Part shown: one piece after another, positions 36,735 through 45,112 of the stretch
How the letters are laid out: every line of letters starts with the position of its first letter
Numbering within the stretch: the stretch's first letter is position 1
Source: Pontibacillus halophilus JSM 076056 = DSM 19796
Lineage (GTDB): Bacteria; Bacillota; Bacilli; Bacillales; BH030062
Direction: 5' to 3'
Length of the DNA stretch: 64,000 nucleotides
NCBI RefSeq assembly: GCF_000425205.1
Contig: NZ_AULI01000002.1
Location: forward strand, 248,001-312,000
Position numbers and translations under genes: made by a program
Notes under the pieces: generated by a model
What the model was told of the DNA's origin: nothing
The model's input: the letters and a program-made list of their open reading frames with translations, nothing else
Databases searched by the model: none

Positions 36735-37595
36735 CTATTTACAAAAAATATGTTTCCCAATTTCTTTGATTTGCGGGCGGCTCCAAATCCAATCGGACGT
36801 CGCTGTAACCGGGTTAAAATAGTACAACGCATTTCCGGACGGATCCCATCCGTTAATAGCATCAAGTACAGCTTCCTTCGCCTGTTCATTCGGAGTAAGC
36901 CAAATTTGCCCATCGCTTACAGCCGTAAAAGCCCGTGGTTCAAATATGACGCCTGAAACTGAATTCGGGAAAGAAGAACTCTCTACCCGGTTCAAGATTA
37001 CGGCAGCCACTGCAACTTGGCCTGTATATGGTTCACCTCGCGCCTCCCCATAGACGGCATTAGCCATGAGCTGAATATCGTTTTGAGAATACCCATTTGG
37101 AACGTTCACAGCCGTCTCAGCTGATTCATCCCCACCGCCCTGATTCTGCTGTTCTTGCTGCTGTTGTGGTTCTTGCTTAGGCGAATCTGCCTTCCCTTGT
37201 TGCCCGCCGCCTTCCGTTTGTTTCTGTTGGTCGACCCCACCATAGTACGTAAAGTCTTTCCCACTTCGTATTTGATTCTTTACAAATGATTCATCGTACT
37301 GCGTTGCCTTTATAAGCTTCTGCTTCGTTTCTCCACCTAACAGTCCATCAATCTCAATCCCAAATTCATATTGGAAGTTACGCAGTGCCCAGTATGTACT
37401 CCAACCGAACACTCCATCGATGTTTCCGTTGTAGAAACCAATGTATTGAAGACGCGCCTGTAGCTCTATAACGTCGTCTCCGGTAGCCCCGTGCTGAAGC
37501 GTTCGCTCACTAAACGCATGGGTTTGCCGCTCTTCCATTGGTGTTGGGATTAACACGAATAAACAAACGGTCATGACTATGATTACGTATTTCAT
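36735..37595 (-). CDS. sleB: Spore cortex-lytic enzyme SleB
   Basis: Lytic transglycosylase that depolymerises cortex muramic-lactam peptidoglycan at germination. The 286-residue precursor has a signal peptide (MKYVIIVMTVCLFVLIPTP), a peptidoglycan-binding domain 1 (LQHGATGDDVIELQARLQYIGFYNG), a linker of about 50 residues rich in Q, G and E, and the hydrolase_2/SleB domain (DIQLMANAVYGEARGEPYTGQVAVAAVILNRV) with the catalytic glutamate in YGEARGE. The linker is unusually glutamine-rich. GGAGGA lies 6 bases before the ATG. In an operon with ypeB. Confidence 0.96.
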   Translation of the reverse strand: MKYVIIVMTVCLFVLIPTPMEERQTHAFSERTLQHGATGDDVIELQARLQYIGFYNGNIDGVFGWSTYWALRNFQYEFGIEIDGLLGGETKQKLIKATQYDESFVKNQIRSGKDFTYYGGVDQQKQTEGGGQQGKADSPKQEPQQQQEQQNQGGGDESAETAVNVPNGYSQNDIQLMANAVYGEARGEPYTGQVAVAAVILNRVESSSFPNSVSGVIFEPRAFTAVSDGQIWLTPNEQAKEAVLDAINGWDPSGNALYYFNPVTATSDWIWSRPQIKEIGKHIFCK

Positions 37596-37637
37596 TTCGC
37601 TTCCTCCTGCAAATGGGATATACAACCCTATTCTCTT

Positions 37638-37668
37638 GTATTGTTTGAATCTGTTAGCCGTTTATGCA
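37638..37668 (-). promoter_or_regulatory. Candidate sigma-G promoter of sleB
   Basis: TGCATA, an 18-base spacer and CAATACA on the minus strand, between the upstream terminator and sleB. This only loosely resembles the forespore pattern TGAATA-N17/18-CATACTA, but sleB is sigma-G dependent in B. subtilis. Confidence 0.35.
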
Positions 37669-37676
37669 TAAAAAAA

Positions 37677-37698
37677 GAGACCACTTCTATGTGGTCTC
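37677..37698 (-). terminator. Terminator-like hairpin upstream of sleB
   Basis: Perfect 8-base stem (GAGACCAC/GTGGTCTC) with a 6-base loop and seven T on the minus strand. It is the second terminator in the 275-base gap between prsW and sleB. Confidence 0.85.
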
Positions 37699-37813
37699 AC
37701 TGAACGTTCTTATGACGAAGACTCTTGTCTATATCACCCCTTCTGATTGTACGCACTTACGAGCAACTGAAACAAAGAGTTCGCGGTACAAACTTTGTAA
37801 AGGAACAATAAAA

Positions 37814-37837
37814 GGGAGACTATGACTATAGTCTCCC
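37814..37837 (-). terminator. Terminator of prsW
   Basis: Perfect 10-base stem (GGGAGACTAT/ATAGTCTCCC) with a 4-base loop and a TTTTATTG tail on the minus strand. Confidence 0.87.
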
Positions 37838-37869
37838 CTTAGCATATATTCATGATCTCCCTAAGAAAT

Positions 37870-38559
37870 TTACGCTTCTTTCTGATCTTTATTCGTTGGA
37901 ACAAGGTATGGTCTAGGAACCTGGTTAGCAAGTTTAACTTTACGTAAAGCATAGAACCATAGGCATACCATGAATGGAGTTAGAATATAGGCCCAATACT
38001 GGTTTAATGCGGTTAATACGTAATCATAAGACCCGTGTAACAAGATTGGGATAAATAAGGCTGTTACGATTAATTGATACGGCTGTTTCTTACGGAAGAA
38101 TTTCGCTTTGCCTATGTAGTAACCCATAATAACCCCGAACAACGCATGTGACGACACAGGGAAGATGGCACGTAGGAAAGCAATGTCAATTCCGTTCGCA
38201 AGCAGATAGAGAACGTTCTCAACCGTTGCGAATCCTAGGCTAATGGATACCCCATACACAATTCCATCGTAGTGAGCATCAAATACCGCATTCTTGTAGA
38301 TTACATAAAGGAAAATAAACCATTTGAAGAACTCCTCAAGTCCACCAGCTAGAAAGAAGGACTTCAGGATTGGATCTTGAGCTACCCCTTCCACTTCGAA
38401 CGCATACTGAATAAACATAATTGGAAAAACAAGGAGCGCTCCCATGACAAACATGCGAACAACCATACCAATTGGCTCTGTATCAAACCGGTCCTTTAAA
38501 TAAAAGAAGGACAATAGCGCAAACCCTGGGGCGATTGCGGCAGAGAGTATTGAGAACAC
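37870..38559 (-). CDS. prsW: Site-1 intramembrane protease PrsW
   Basis: Polytopic membrane metalloprotease of 229 residues with about eight hydrophobic segments. PrsW of B. subtilis cuts the anti-sigma factor RsiW to release sigma-W under envelope stress. Conserved catalytic elements are visible: GGLEEFFKWFIFL (EExxK) near residue 70 and HALFGVIMGYYIGK plus LLHGSYDYVLT later. GTG start with AAAGGGG about 8 bases upstream gives the family N-terminus MFSILSAAIAPG. The window also holds another ECF pair, sigX-rsiX, but there is no evidence PrsW acts on it. Confidence 0.94.
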   Translation of the reverse strand: MFSILSAAIAPGFALLSFFYLKDRFDTEPIGMVVRMFVMGALLVFPIMFIQYAFEVEGVAQDPILKSFFLAGGLEEFFKWFIFLYVIYKNAVFDAHYDGIVYGVSISLGFATVENVLYLLANGIDIAFLRAIFPVSSHALFGVIMGYYIGKAKFFRKKQPYQLIVTALFIPILLHGSYDYVLTALNQYWAYILTPFMVCLWFYALRKVKLANQVPRPYLVPTNKDQKEA

Positions 38560-38647
38560 TCCTCATTCCCCTTTCACTAACGAAAATCAATTACTCCTAT
38601 CGTATCATGAAGATATAGGAAAGGAAACCACTATTCTTTCGACATAT

Positions 38648-39604
38648 TTAATACGTAATGTCGGTTTCACCTGAGGCAAGAGCAACAGCAAGTTTCATTC
38701 TAGCTTTCTTACTATCATCATCGTCGCCAAGGATAACCCCTTTTTGCAACAAGTCGTACGTACTGCCTTCGTAATCATACGTTGGATAGACAGCCCCCTC
38801 CTCGGATGCAGTCGTGATTACGACGACGACCCCACTTTCGATTGCACGTACAATGCTTTCCATCATACGCGGAGAGACTTGACCGCGACCAACGCCTTCA
38901 AGAACCAGTCCTTTCACCCCACTATCAACAGAAGCGTCAATAAACTTGCCATCCGCTTCTAAATAGACCTTAATGATATCTACAGCTGGGATTGGCGCTT
39001 TAATCTCATAGGTTTCTCTTCGTATCGGCTTTTGGTAGACGTGAACAACGTCATTATCAATGATCCCAAGATACCCGAATCCGAATGCATTAAAGCCTTG
39101 GATGTTCGATGCGTGCTCTTTCTTCACATATTTCGCTGCGAAAATGCGTTCATTGAAGACAACGACCGTTCCTGCACCTCGTAAATCTTCTGCAGAAGCC
39201 GTATAAATGGCATGACGCAAATTAATATACACATCACTCCCAATATCACCTGGTGAACGCTGAGAACCCGTCACGACAACCGGTCGTTCGTCCTGCACGG
39301 TTAAGTCAAGGAAATAAGCTGTTTCTTCTAACGAATCCGTTCCGTGAGTAACGACTACCCCATCCACTAAATCATCTTCTAAATGCTTCTCAATCCGTTC
39401 CTTTAACGACTTTAAATCTTGAAAGGTAATATGCATACTCGGCTTTTGAAAGACCGAATCCACCACAACCTCAATGTCATCTGGAAGCTGACAAAGCGAC
39501 GTTAACTCTTCTCCCGTTAAAGAACCAGAAGCAAGTTTCCCAGAATCCTTAGTAGGTGCACTCGCAATGGTCCCCCCTGTTGTAAGTAAGACAACCTTCT
39601 TCAT
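38648..39604 (-). CDS. ansA: L-asparaginase
   Basis: Hydrolyses L-asparagine to aspartate and ammonia. The 318-residue protein has the two catalytic threonine motifs: LLTTGGTIAS at residues 5-14 and VVTHGTDSLEETAYFL near residue 81. No signal peptide, so a cytosolic type I-like enzyme. The ATG at 39604 has AGGGGTGG 7 bases upstream; a longer frame starts with a charged leader and is less likely. Placed between prsW and ypdA, as in B. subtilis relatives. Confidence 0.93.
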   Translation of the reverse strand: MKKVVLLTTGGTIASAPTKDSGKLASGSLTGEELTSLCQLPDDIEVVVDSVFQKPSMHITFQDLKSLKERIEKHLEDDLVDGVVVTHGTDSLEETAYFLDLTVQDERPVVVTGSQRSPGDIGSDVYINLRHAIYTASAEDLRGAGTVVVFNERIFAAKYVKKEHASNIQGFNAFGFGYLGIIDNDVVHVYQKPIRRETYEIKAPIPAVDIIKVYLEADGKFIDASVDSGVKGLVLEGVGRGQVSPRMMESIVRAIESGVVVVITTASEEGAVYPTYDYEGSTYDLLQKGVILGDDDDSKKARMKLAVALASGETDITY

Positions 39605-39653
39605 ATGTATCCACCCCTTCTTTCTTCTCAAGCATTAAGTATAACAAAAAAAA

Positions 39654-39676
39654 GCTCTCTGTCTGAGACAAAGAGC
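39654..39676 (-). terminator. Terminator of ypdA
   Basis: GCTCTctgtc/gacaAAGAGC stem with a short loop and eight T on the minus strand, between ypdA and ansA. Confidence 0.85.
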
Positions 39677-39684
39677 ATTCCTAA

Positions 39685-40659
39685 TTATTTGGAAGCAATA
39701 TGCTGTGCAATCCATTCTCCATGATGACGACCATTCTCAATGAAGATCTCATTGTTGTTATAACCAGCAGCGATCACTCCTGCAATGTAGATCCCAGGTA
39801 CATTCGTCTCCATTGTATCCGGGTTCACTTCAGGTCTCCCTGTCTCATCTTCTATGGAAATCCCCATTTCCTTAAGGAATGAGTGATCAGGATGATAGCC
39901 CGTCATGGCAAATACGAAATCGTTCTCAACGCTCTTCTCTTCCCCATTTACAGTGAAGTAGACGCGGTCATGAGTAATTTCAGTTACCGTAGCGTTAAAT
40001 TCCATCCCTATCTGTTCTTTTCGCACAAGCGCTTCAAACTCTGGTAAGATCCATGGTTTTACGCTTGTTGAGTAATCGGATCCGCGATAAAGAACCGTTA
40101 CGTTCGAATCCGCCTTGACAAGCTCAAGAGCCGCATCTACAGCAGAGTTCTTTCCACCAATAATAACAACATTCTTATCAAAGTAAGGGTGAGGCTCCTT
40201 GAAATAGTGCATAACTTTGTCTAACTGTTCTCCAGGTATACCCATGTAATTCGGCTGGTCGTAGTACCCTGTAGCAACGACAAGGTCATCCGCTTTATAG
40301 TGGAGTTGCTCTCCATTGTTCCTCTCGGTGCAAACGAGGAACCCGTCCTCTTCATTTACGACTTTCGTTACTCTCTCGTATGTGTTAATGCGCAAATCTT
40401 TCCTTCTAGCAACGGCACGATAGTAGGCTAAAGCTTGATTACGTACCGGCTTTTTACGCTCTGTAATAAATGGCATATTTCCAATTTCTAATTTCTCACT
40501 GGATGAGAAGAACATCTGGTGAGTGGGATAATGATAAATCGCGTTCACCACATTCCCCTTCTCAATAATCAGAGGTTCAATGCCTCTATTCTGTAGTTCA
40601 ATGGCTGCAGACAACCCACATGGGCCAGCACCCACAATAATCACTCGTTCTTTTTGCAA
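39685..40659 (-). CDS. ypdA: Bacillithiol disulfide reductase YpdA
   Basis: FAD/NADPH-dependent oxidoreductase of 324 residues of the thioredoxin-reductase-like family; YpdA reduces bacillithiol disulfide. FAD motif IIVGAGPCGLSAAIEL at residues 7-22 with the cysteine in GPCG that is characteristic of YpdA, NADPH motif VIIGGKNSAVDAALEL near residue 168, and the C-terminal GIYIAGVIAAG. TTG start with GAGGAGTGA upstream. Together with bshA it shows that the organism uses bacillithiol. Confidence 0.95.
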   Translation of the reverse strand: MQKERVIIVGAGPCGLSAAIELQNRGIEPLIIEKGNVVNAIYHYPTHQMFFSSSEKLEIGNMPFITERKKPVRNQALAYYRAVARRKDLRINTYERVTKVVNEEDGFLVCTERNNGEQLHYKADDLVVATGYYDQPNYMGIPGEQLDKVMHYFKEPHPYFDKNVVIIGGKNSAVDAALELVKADSNVTVLYRGSDYSTSVKPWILPEFEALVRKEQIGMEFNATVTEITHDRVYFTVNGEEKSVENDFVFAMTGYHPDHSFLKEMGISIEDETGRPEVNPDTMETNVPGIYIAGVIAAGYNNNEIFIENGRHHGEWIAQHIASK

Positions 40660-40720
40660 GCTTCTTCACTCCTCTAAACCAAAACACAATAGCAATTGAA
40701 ATGGTACATAAAAATAGAAA

Positions 40721-40750
40721 CATCTCCTACCATATCTATGATAGGAGATG
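40721..40750 (-). terminator. Terminator of gudB
   Basis: Nine-base stem CATCTCCTA/TAGGAGATG around a 12-base loop with internal pairing, followed by TTTCTATTTTTA on the minus strand. Confidence 0.83.
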
Positions 40751-40767
40751 AATGTAAACAATTCAAC

Positions 40768-42045
40768 CTAGATCCAACCTCTGAATCGAGAGGCTTCGGC
40801 CATTTTACGGACACCGACCATATAGGCAGCGAGACGCATATCAATCCTTCTAGTATCTGATGTATGGTAAACGGAATTAAAGCCTTTCACCATTACTTCT
40901 CGTAACTTCGCCTCTACTTCTTCTTCTGTCCAGTAATAACCCTGATTGTTCTGAACCCATTCAAAGTAAGATACCGTTACGCCGCCAGCTGACGCAAGTA
41001 CGTCTGGGACTAACAGAATACCACGCTCGGATAAAATACGAGTAGCTTCTAATGTAGTAGGGCCATTTGCCGCTTCCACTACAATTGGAGCCTTAATCTT
41101 ATGTGCATTTTCTTCTGTAATTTGATTTTCAATCGCAGCCGGAACAAGAATATCACAGTCTAATTCCAGAAGCTCCGGGTTAGAAATTGTATCTTTAAAC
41201 AACTTTGTCACTGTACCGAAACTATCTCGACGATCTAATAAGTAGTCAATATCTAATCCTTCAGGGTCATGAAGTGCTCCATAAGCATCTGAGATTCCGA
41301 TAACTTTGGCGCCTGCATCGTGCATAAACTTAGCTAAGAAACTACCTGCGTTCCCAAATCCTTGAATAACAACACGAGCCCCTTCAACCGAGATTCCCTT
41401 TTGCTTTGCTGCTTCTTCAATACAAATGGTAACCCCTTTAGCTGTAGCCGATTCACGACCATGAGAGCCACCTAACACTAACGGCTTCCCTGTAATAAAT
41501 CCTGGATTATTAAATTCATCAATACGGCTATATTCATCCATCATCCAAGCCATAATTTGCGAGTTGGTAAACACGTCTGGCGCCGGGATATCCTTCGTTG
41601 GTCCAACGATTTGACTAATGGCACGCACATATCCTCGACTTAATCCTTCAAGTTCACGGAAGGACATTTCTCGAGGGTCACACACGATGCCACCTTTCCC
41701 ACCACCATAAGGTAAATCAACAATTCCGGCCTTCAAACTCATCCAAATGGATAACGCCTTTACTTCTTTTTCAGAAACGTTTGGATGGAAGCGCACTCCA
41801 CCTTTAGTAGGTCCTACTGCATCATTGTGCTGTGCACGGTAGCCAGTAAAAATCTTAATCGAGCCATTGTCCATTCTTACTGGTATACGTACCGTCATCA
41901 TACGTACAGGCTCTTTTAGGAGCTCATAAACTTCCTCAGGATATCCTAATTTATCTAAGGCATTTCGAATGACCTGTTGAGTCGACTTCAAAACATCCAT
42001 TTTATTGTTTTCATTGGCAGAATCTGTTGCTTTTTCGGCTACCAT
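40768..42045 (-). CDS. gudB: NAD-specific glutamate dehydrogenase GudB
   Basis: Catabolic enzyme of 425 residues that deaminates glutamate to 2-oxoglutarate. The catalytic lysine is in PYGGGKGGIVCDP near residue 115, followed by the NAD-binding VIQGFGNAGSF and AAIENQITEENA. No in-frame direct repeat of the kind that inactivates GudB in laboratory B. subtilis is apparent, so it should be active. The ATG at 42045 has GGAGGT 7 bases upstream. Confidence 0.95.
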   Translation of the reverse strand: MVAEKATDSANENNKMDVLKSTQQVIRNALDKLGYPEEVYELLKEPVRMMTVRIPVRMDNGSIKIFTGYRAQHNDAVGPTKGGVRFHPNVSEKEVKALSIWMSLKAGIVDLPYGGGKGGIVCDPREMSFRELEGLSRGYVRAISQIVGPTKDIPAPDVFTNSQIMAWMMDEYSRIDEFNNPGFITGKPLVLGGSHGRESATAKGVTICIEEAAKQKGISVEGARVVIQGFGNAGSFLAKFMHDAGAKVIGISDAYGALHDPEGLDIDYLLDRRDSFGTVTKLFKDTISNPELLELDCDILVPAAIENQITEENAHKIKAPIVVEAANGPTTLEATRILSERGILLVPDVLASAGGVTVSYFEWVQNNQGYYWTEEEVEAKLREVMVKGFNSVYHTSDTRRIDMRLAAYMVGVRKMAEASRFRGWI

Positions 42046-42190
42046 GAACTTACCTCCCATAGAATTTCGATCAATCATGCTGTTAGCTTTCAGAGTTTAG
42101 TATACACTTTCCAATTGGATATGCAACCCATATTGCATAGAGAATTGCGAGATAGAAACCACGAAATGAAAGCGGATTCAGACCGTGACC

Positions 42191-43123
42191 TTACTTCGAT
42201 TGTAGTGTAAGCTCAATAAATTTCTCAATCATTTCACTATAGCTAAGACCAATTACGTTCGCTGCATCAGGAAATAGACTAGTCGGCGTCATACCTGGCA
42301 ATGTATTGACTTCAAGAATGACCGGTTCTCCCGCTTCATTAATAATGAAGTCTACTCGTGAGTATGTCTCACATCCTAATAATTGGTGAGCGCGCACGGC
42401 TTGTTTCTGAAGTTTCAGAGCCAATTCTTCGTCAAGCTCAGCAGGACAAATATGTTCGCTGCCACCGACTGCGTATTTCGATTCATAATCGTAGTATTCG
42501 TTTTTCGGTATAATCTCAATCACAGGAAGGGATTGTTCTTCACCCTCTGCACCCATAACTGCCACAGTTACCTCGCGTCCATACACAAACTCTTCTGCAA
42601 GAATACTTGTATCACTATGGACAGCAACCTTTATGGCTTCATCAAGTTGAGATTCTTCTTTCACAATTGTAAGCCCAAGTGTAGACCCCTCTTGGTTTGG
42701 TTTAATCACAAGGGGAAGGCGCATATTCGCCTCAATATCTTCTTTAATGGCAGCTTCACTCTTATAGACTCCAATTGGATACGTACGGCTCTTCGCTACC
42801 GTTAATCCATTCTGGTGGAAGATTTGCTTAGCTTTCGATTTATCCATGGCTAACGCAGAAGCAAGTACTCCCGACCCAACATAAGGGATCCCTTTCAGTT
42901 CAAGAAGCCCTTGGATGCGTCCGTCTTCTCCATATTTACCATGAAGCCCGATAAAGACGACCTCTACATCTAAATCAACTACTTCTTGAATACGTTCAGG
43001 GTGAAAGTCCACCCCTACAACATCATGACCTGCTTCACGTAACGCATTCATGACCCCTTTACCTGTGGATAAGGATACTTCTCTTTCGCCGGATACTCCT
43101 CCGTATATAACGCCAATTCTCAA
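42191..43123 (-). CDS. ddl: D-alanine--D-alanine ligase
   Basis: ATP-grasp ligase of 310 residues that makes D-Ala-D-Ala for peptidoglycan. Signatures: VIYGGVSGEREVSLSTG at residues 5-21, GLHGKYGEDGRIQGLLE, KPNQEGSTLGLT, YSRVDFIINEAGEPVILEVNTLPGMTPTSLFP. The SLFP ending and the overall D-Ala specificity motif are of the ordinary type. TTG start with AGGAGTGA upstream. In B. subtilis ddl is at a different locus. Confidence 0.96.
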   Translation of the reverse strand: MRIGVIYGGVSGEREVSLSTGKGVMNALREAGHDVVGVDFHPERIQEVVDLDVEVVFIGLHGKYGEDGRIQGLLELKGIPYVGSGVLASALAMDKSKAKQIFHQNGLTVAKSRTYPIGVYKSEAAIKEDIEANMRLPLVIKPNQEGSTLGLTIVKEESQLDEAIKVAVHSDTSILAEEFVYGREVTVAVMGAEGEEQSLPVIEIIPKNEYYDYESKYAVGGSEHICPAELDEELALKLQKQAVRAHQLLGCETYSRVDFIINEAGEPVILEVNTLPGMTPTSLFPDAANVIGLSYSEMIEKFIELTLQSK

Positions 43124-43306
43124 ATCTAGTCACTCCTATCATCTATTTACATCGTGCATCATTTACTTTATTCCAAACTATCGTAACATGTTCAACACCT
43201 ATATGGAACAGAAAAGAAAAGGGAGTGGAATGTCGCTTTATCTTGCGACTTAATACCTTATATCCTCCTAATCCAAATGCACCACAAACCCTTCTATCAT
43301 AAAAAA

Positions 43307-43335
43307 AAGACCGCTCATATACAATGAACAGTCTT
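43307..43335 (-). terminator. Terminator of mecB
   Basis: Twelve-base stem with G-U pairs (AAGAC[C/T]G[C/T]TCAT) and a 5-base loop, followed by eight T on the minus strand. Confidence 0.85.
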
Positions 43336-43343
43336 CCTTATGT

Positions 43344-43919
43344 TTAATTGAAATAATGCTGAATTTGTTCTACAGCTTCTGATGGGAAGATCTCTTTCCC
43401 GTATTCTTTCAGACGATACGATGTGACAGTACTCGGAGATGCAAATTCAGAAAGGATGGCTATCAGATGCTCACGATTATGGAAGGTCATTTCTTCTTCA
43501 TCCAAGAACAAGTAGTAGTATTGGTCCATATGATATACCGCTCCCCCTAGCATTCCTTGTTGGAAGAGGTGTTGGGAAACGTGAATAATGTCTTCGAAAG
43601 ATTGGAAAGCAAACATCATCTCATTGCTTTCATCTAAAGTAACTTTCATTTCTACAAAGTCTTCCTCTTCTTCTTCCTGTTCATCTTGGGTCACAACGAT
43701 AAGCATCCCTTGGGCTTGCATGAGGTAAACTTGTACAAGCAGCATACCTTCAAGTTCAATCCCGAGCTCATCTGTTGCTTCGTACATCATGTCATGGAAC
43801 AGTTGATGTACGCTAGGCAAGTCATACCACAGATCTTCACGCGATAGACCTCGATCAACTAGGTCATCAAACGTGAGAAAAATCTTAAACTTGTTGTGAG
43901 ACAATCGCTCTAATCTCAT
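43344..43919 (-). CDS. mecB: ClpC adaptor protein MecB (YpbH)
   Basis: MecA-family adaptor of 191 residues. N-terminal substrate-binding domain MRLERLSHNKFKIFLTFDDLVDRGLSREDLW, an acidic linker (DEQEEEEEDFVEM, near residue 85) and a C-terminal ClpC-binding domain with VTLDESNEMMFAFQSFEDII. Starts MRLERL rather than MEIERI, which separates MecB/YpbH from MecA. It targets proteins to ClpCP in B. subtilis and affects competence and sporulation. Position near gudB matches ypbH. Confidence 0.93.
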   Translation of the reverse strand: MRLERLSHNKFKIFLTFDDLVDRGLSREDLWYDLPSVHQLFHDMMYEATDELGIELEGMLLVQVYLMQAQGMLIVVTQDEQEEEEEDFVEMKVTLDESNEMMFAFQSFEDIIHVSQHLFQQGMLGGAVYHMDQYYYLFLDEEEMTFHNREHLIAILSEFASPSTVTSYRLKEYGKEIFPSEAVEQIQHYFN

Positions 43920-44029
43920 TCACTCGCCCCCCTAAATAACATATAAAGTACCTTGTGTTAGTATATGTTGCAATGTGTAAAGATGGTACTGTTTTATAAA
44001 GTATAAAGAAATTATAGGGCACGGACAAG

Positions 44030-44947
44030 TTAAATTTCGTGCGTAGCTAACCATTCTTCCCATTCTTGTCGATTTGTGCCTAACAGAAACGGCTTTAGTC
44101 GCAATTTCTCTTCCTTAGGCAGTGAATCGTACGCATACCCGCCAAGACCAATATCAAGAGTTGGGAATTTCTCTTTCAAGGCTTTGGCAAGACTGACGGT
44201 TGTCGGGATATTCTTCTTCAACGTACATGACATGAACAAGTACTTAGGTTGAACTTCATCAATAACCACATGAGCATCACCCGGGGCCAGACTTTGGCCA
44301 AGGTAGATGACCTCATACCCTTTACGCTTTAGGAACAACGCAAATATGAGCAATCCAAGCTCATGCTTCTCATTTGGGCCACATACACAAATGGCCTTTG
44401 GAAGCGTCTGGTCAGACGGAAGAGAAATTAACATCATGCCTACTCGAGAACGCAGGAAATTCGTCGCAAAGTGTTCATGGGCGCTCGATATTTCATTCCG
44501 CTCCCACAACGTGCCGATGTCGACTAATATCGGTCCAATAACTTCAATGGCTACCTTCTCAGGAGTAAATATACTAAAGGCATAATCGAGTTGACTATGA
44601 GCCAGTTTCTCATCAAACGAAAGCAAAGCTTTCTGTAATTTATAGGAGATCTGTTGTTGATGAGTCCTGGTTTCGAATTGTTCCTCTTCAGATTCATCTT
44701 CACGCTGGTCTGTATTCTGATTCTCTAGTAACGATACAGCTTGAGAGATGGTAAACCCTTTATCGACCTTATCCATCAGCCATTTCAGCACTTTCACATG
44801 CTCCTCCGTATACACTCGGTGGCCAGCTGAATTTCGCTGAGGGCGAATAATTTGATACCTTCTCTCCCATGCTCGTAAGGTTCCAGCTTGAATGCCTAGC
44901 ATGTTACATAAAGCTTTTATATTATATTTCCCTTGTTGGCTCGACAT
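44030..44947 (-). CDS. Cobalamin-binding MerR regulator, CarH/LitR photoreceptor-like
   Basis: Transcription regulator of 305 residues. Residues 8-75 are a MerR helix-turn-helix (YNIKALCNMLGIQAGTLRAWERRY...GHRVYT). Residues 100-180 form the helical B12-binding cap with W148 and E158-H159, the W-x9-EH motif of CarH photoreceptors. Residues 185-275 are a B12-binding fold with E193-x-H195-x2-G198, then S240 exactly 41 residues later and GG at 269-270; H195 should be the lower cobalt ligand. In CarH adenosylcobalamin holds a DNA-binding tetramer in the dark. The residue after W148 is Glu, not the His that forms the light adduct in Thermus CarH. The ATG at 44947 lies downstream of the promoter, with GGAGG upstream. 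Confidence 0.88.
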   Translation of the reverse strand: MSSQQGKYNIKALCNMLGIQAGTLRAWERRYQIIRPQRNSAGHRVYTEEHVKVLKWLMDKVDKGFTISQAVSLLENQNTDQREDESEEEQFETRTHQQQISYKLQKALLSFDEKLAHSQLDYAFSIFTPEKVAIEVIGPILVDIGTLWERNEISSAHEHFATNFLRSRVGMMLISLPSDQTLPKAICVCGPNEKHELGLLIFALFLKRKGYEVIYLGQSLAPGDAHVVIDEVQPKYLFMSCTLKKNIPTTVSLAKALKEKFPTLDIGLGGYAYDSLPKEEKLRLKPFLLGTNRQEWEEWLATHEI

Positions 44948-44981
44948 TCCATTTCCTCCAAAACTAGCTCGGTTTTTCTCC

Positions 44982-45010
44982 ATTATAGAGAACGGTCATT
45001 TTTATGTAAA
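44982..45010 (-). promoter_or_regulatory. Sigma-A promoter of the CarH-like gene
   Basis: TTTACA, a 17-base spacer and consensus TATAAT on the minus strand, placing transcription start about 25-30 bases before the ATG at 44947. It rules out the longer in-frame start at 44983, which falls within the -10. Confidence 0.8.
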
Positions 45011-45019
45011 ACTTGAATA

Positions 45020-45090
45020 TGTTCTAGATCGTTTTCAACACGTTCATTATGCTATAGGACTCCGTTCTAATGTTCAAGTGTTGATCGTTT
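45020..45090. repeat. Short direct repeats upstream of the CarH-like promoter
   Basis: On the plus strand (A/T)-GTTC-(A/T) motifs occur at 45021 (GTTCTA), 45042 (GTTCAT), 45064 (GTTCTA) and 45072 (GTTCAA); the first three are 21 and 22 bases apart. GATCGTTT is repeated at 45027-45034 and 45083-45090. Such spacing equals two 11-base units, the repeat unit of known CarH operators. Confidence 0.5.
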
Positions 45091-45112
45091 CCTTTTCTAA
45101 ACAAGTGGTGGA

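Noticed and set aside
40768-42045. Cryptic (inactivated) gudB allele
   Set aside because: No duplicated 9-base stretch is apparent in the active-site region and the PYGGGKGG motif is intact.
42383-42805. Open frame of 140 residues on the plus strand opposite ddl
   Set aside because: Lies within ddl in the opposite strand, phenylalanine/histidine-rich translation and no start signal.
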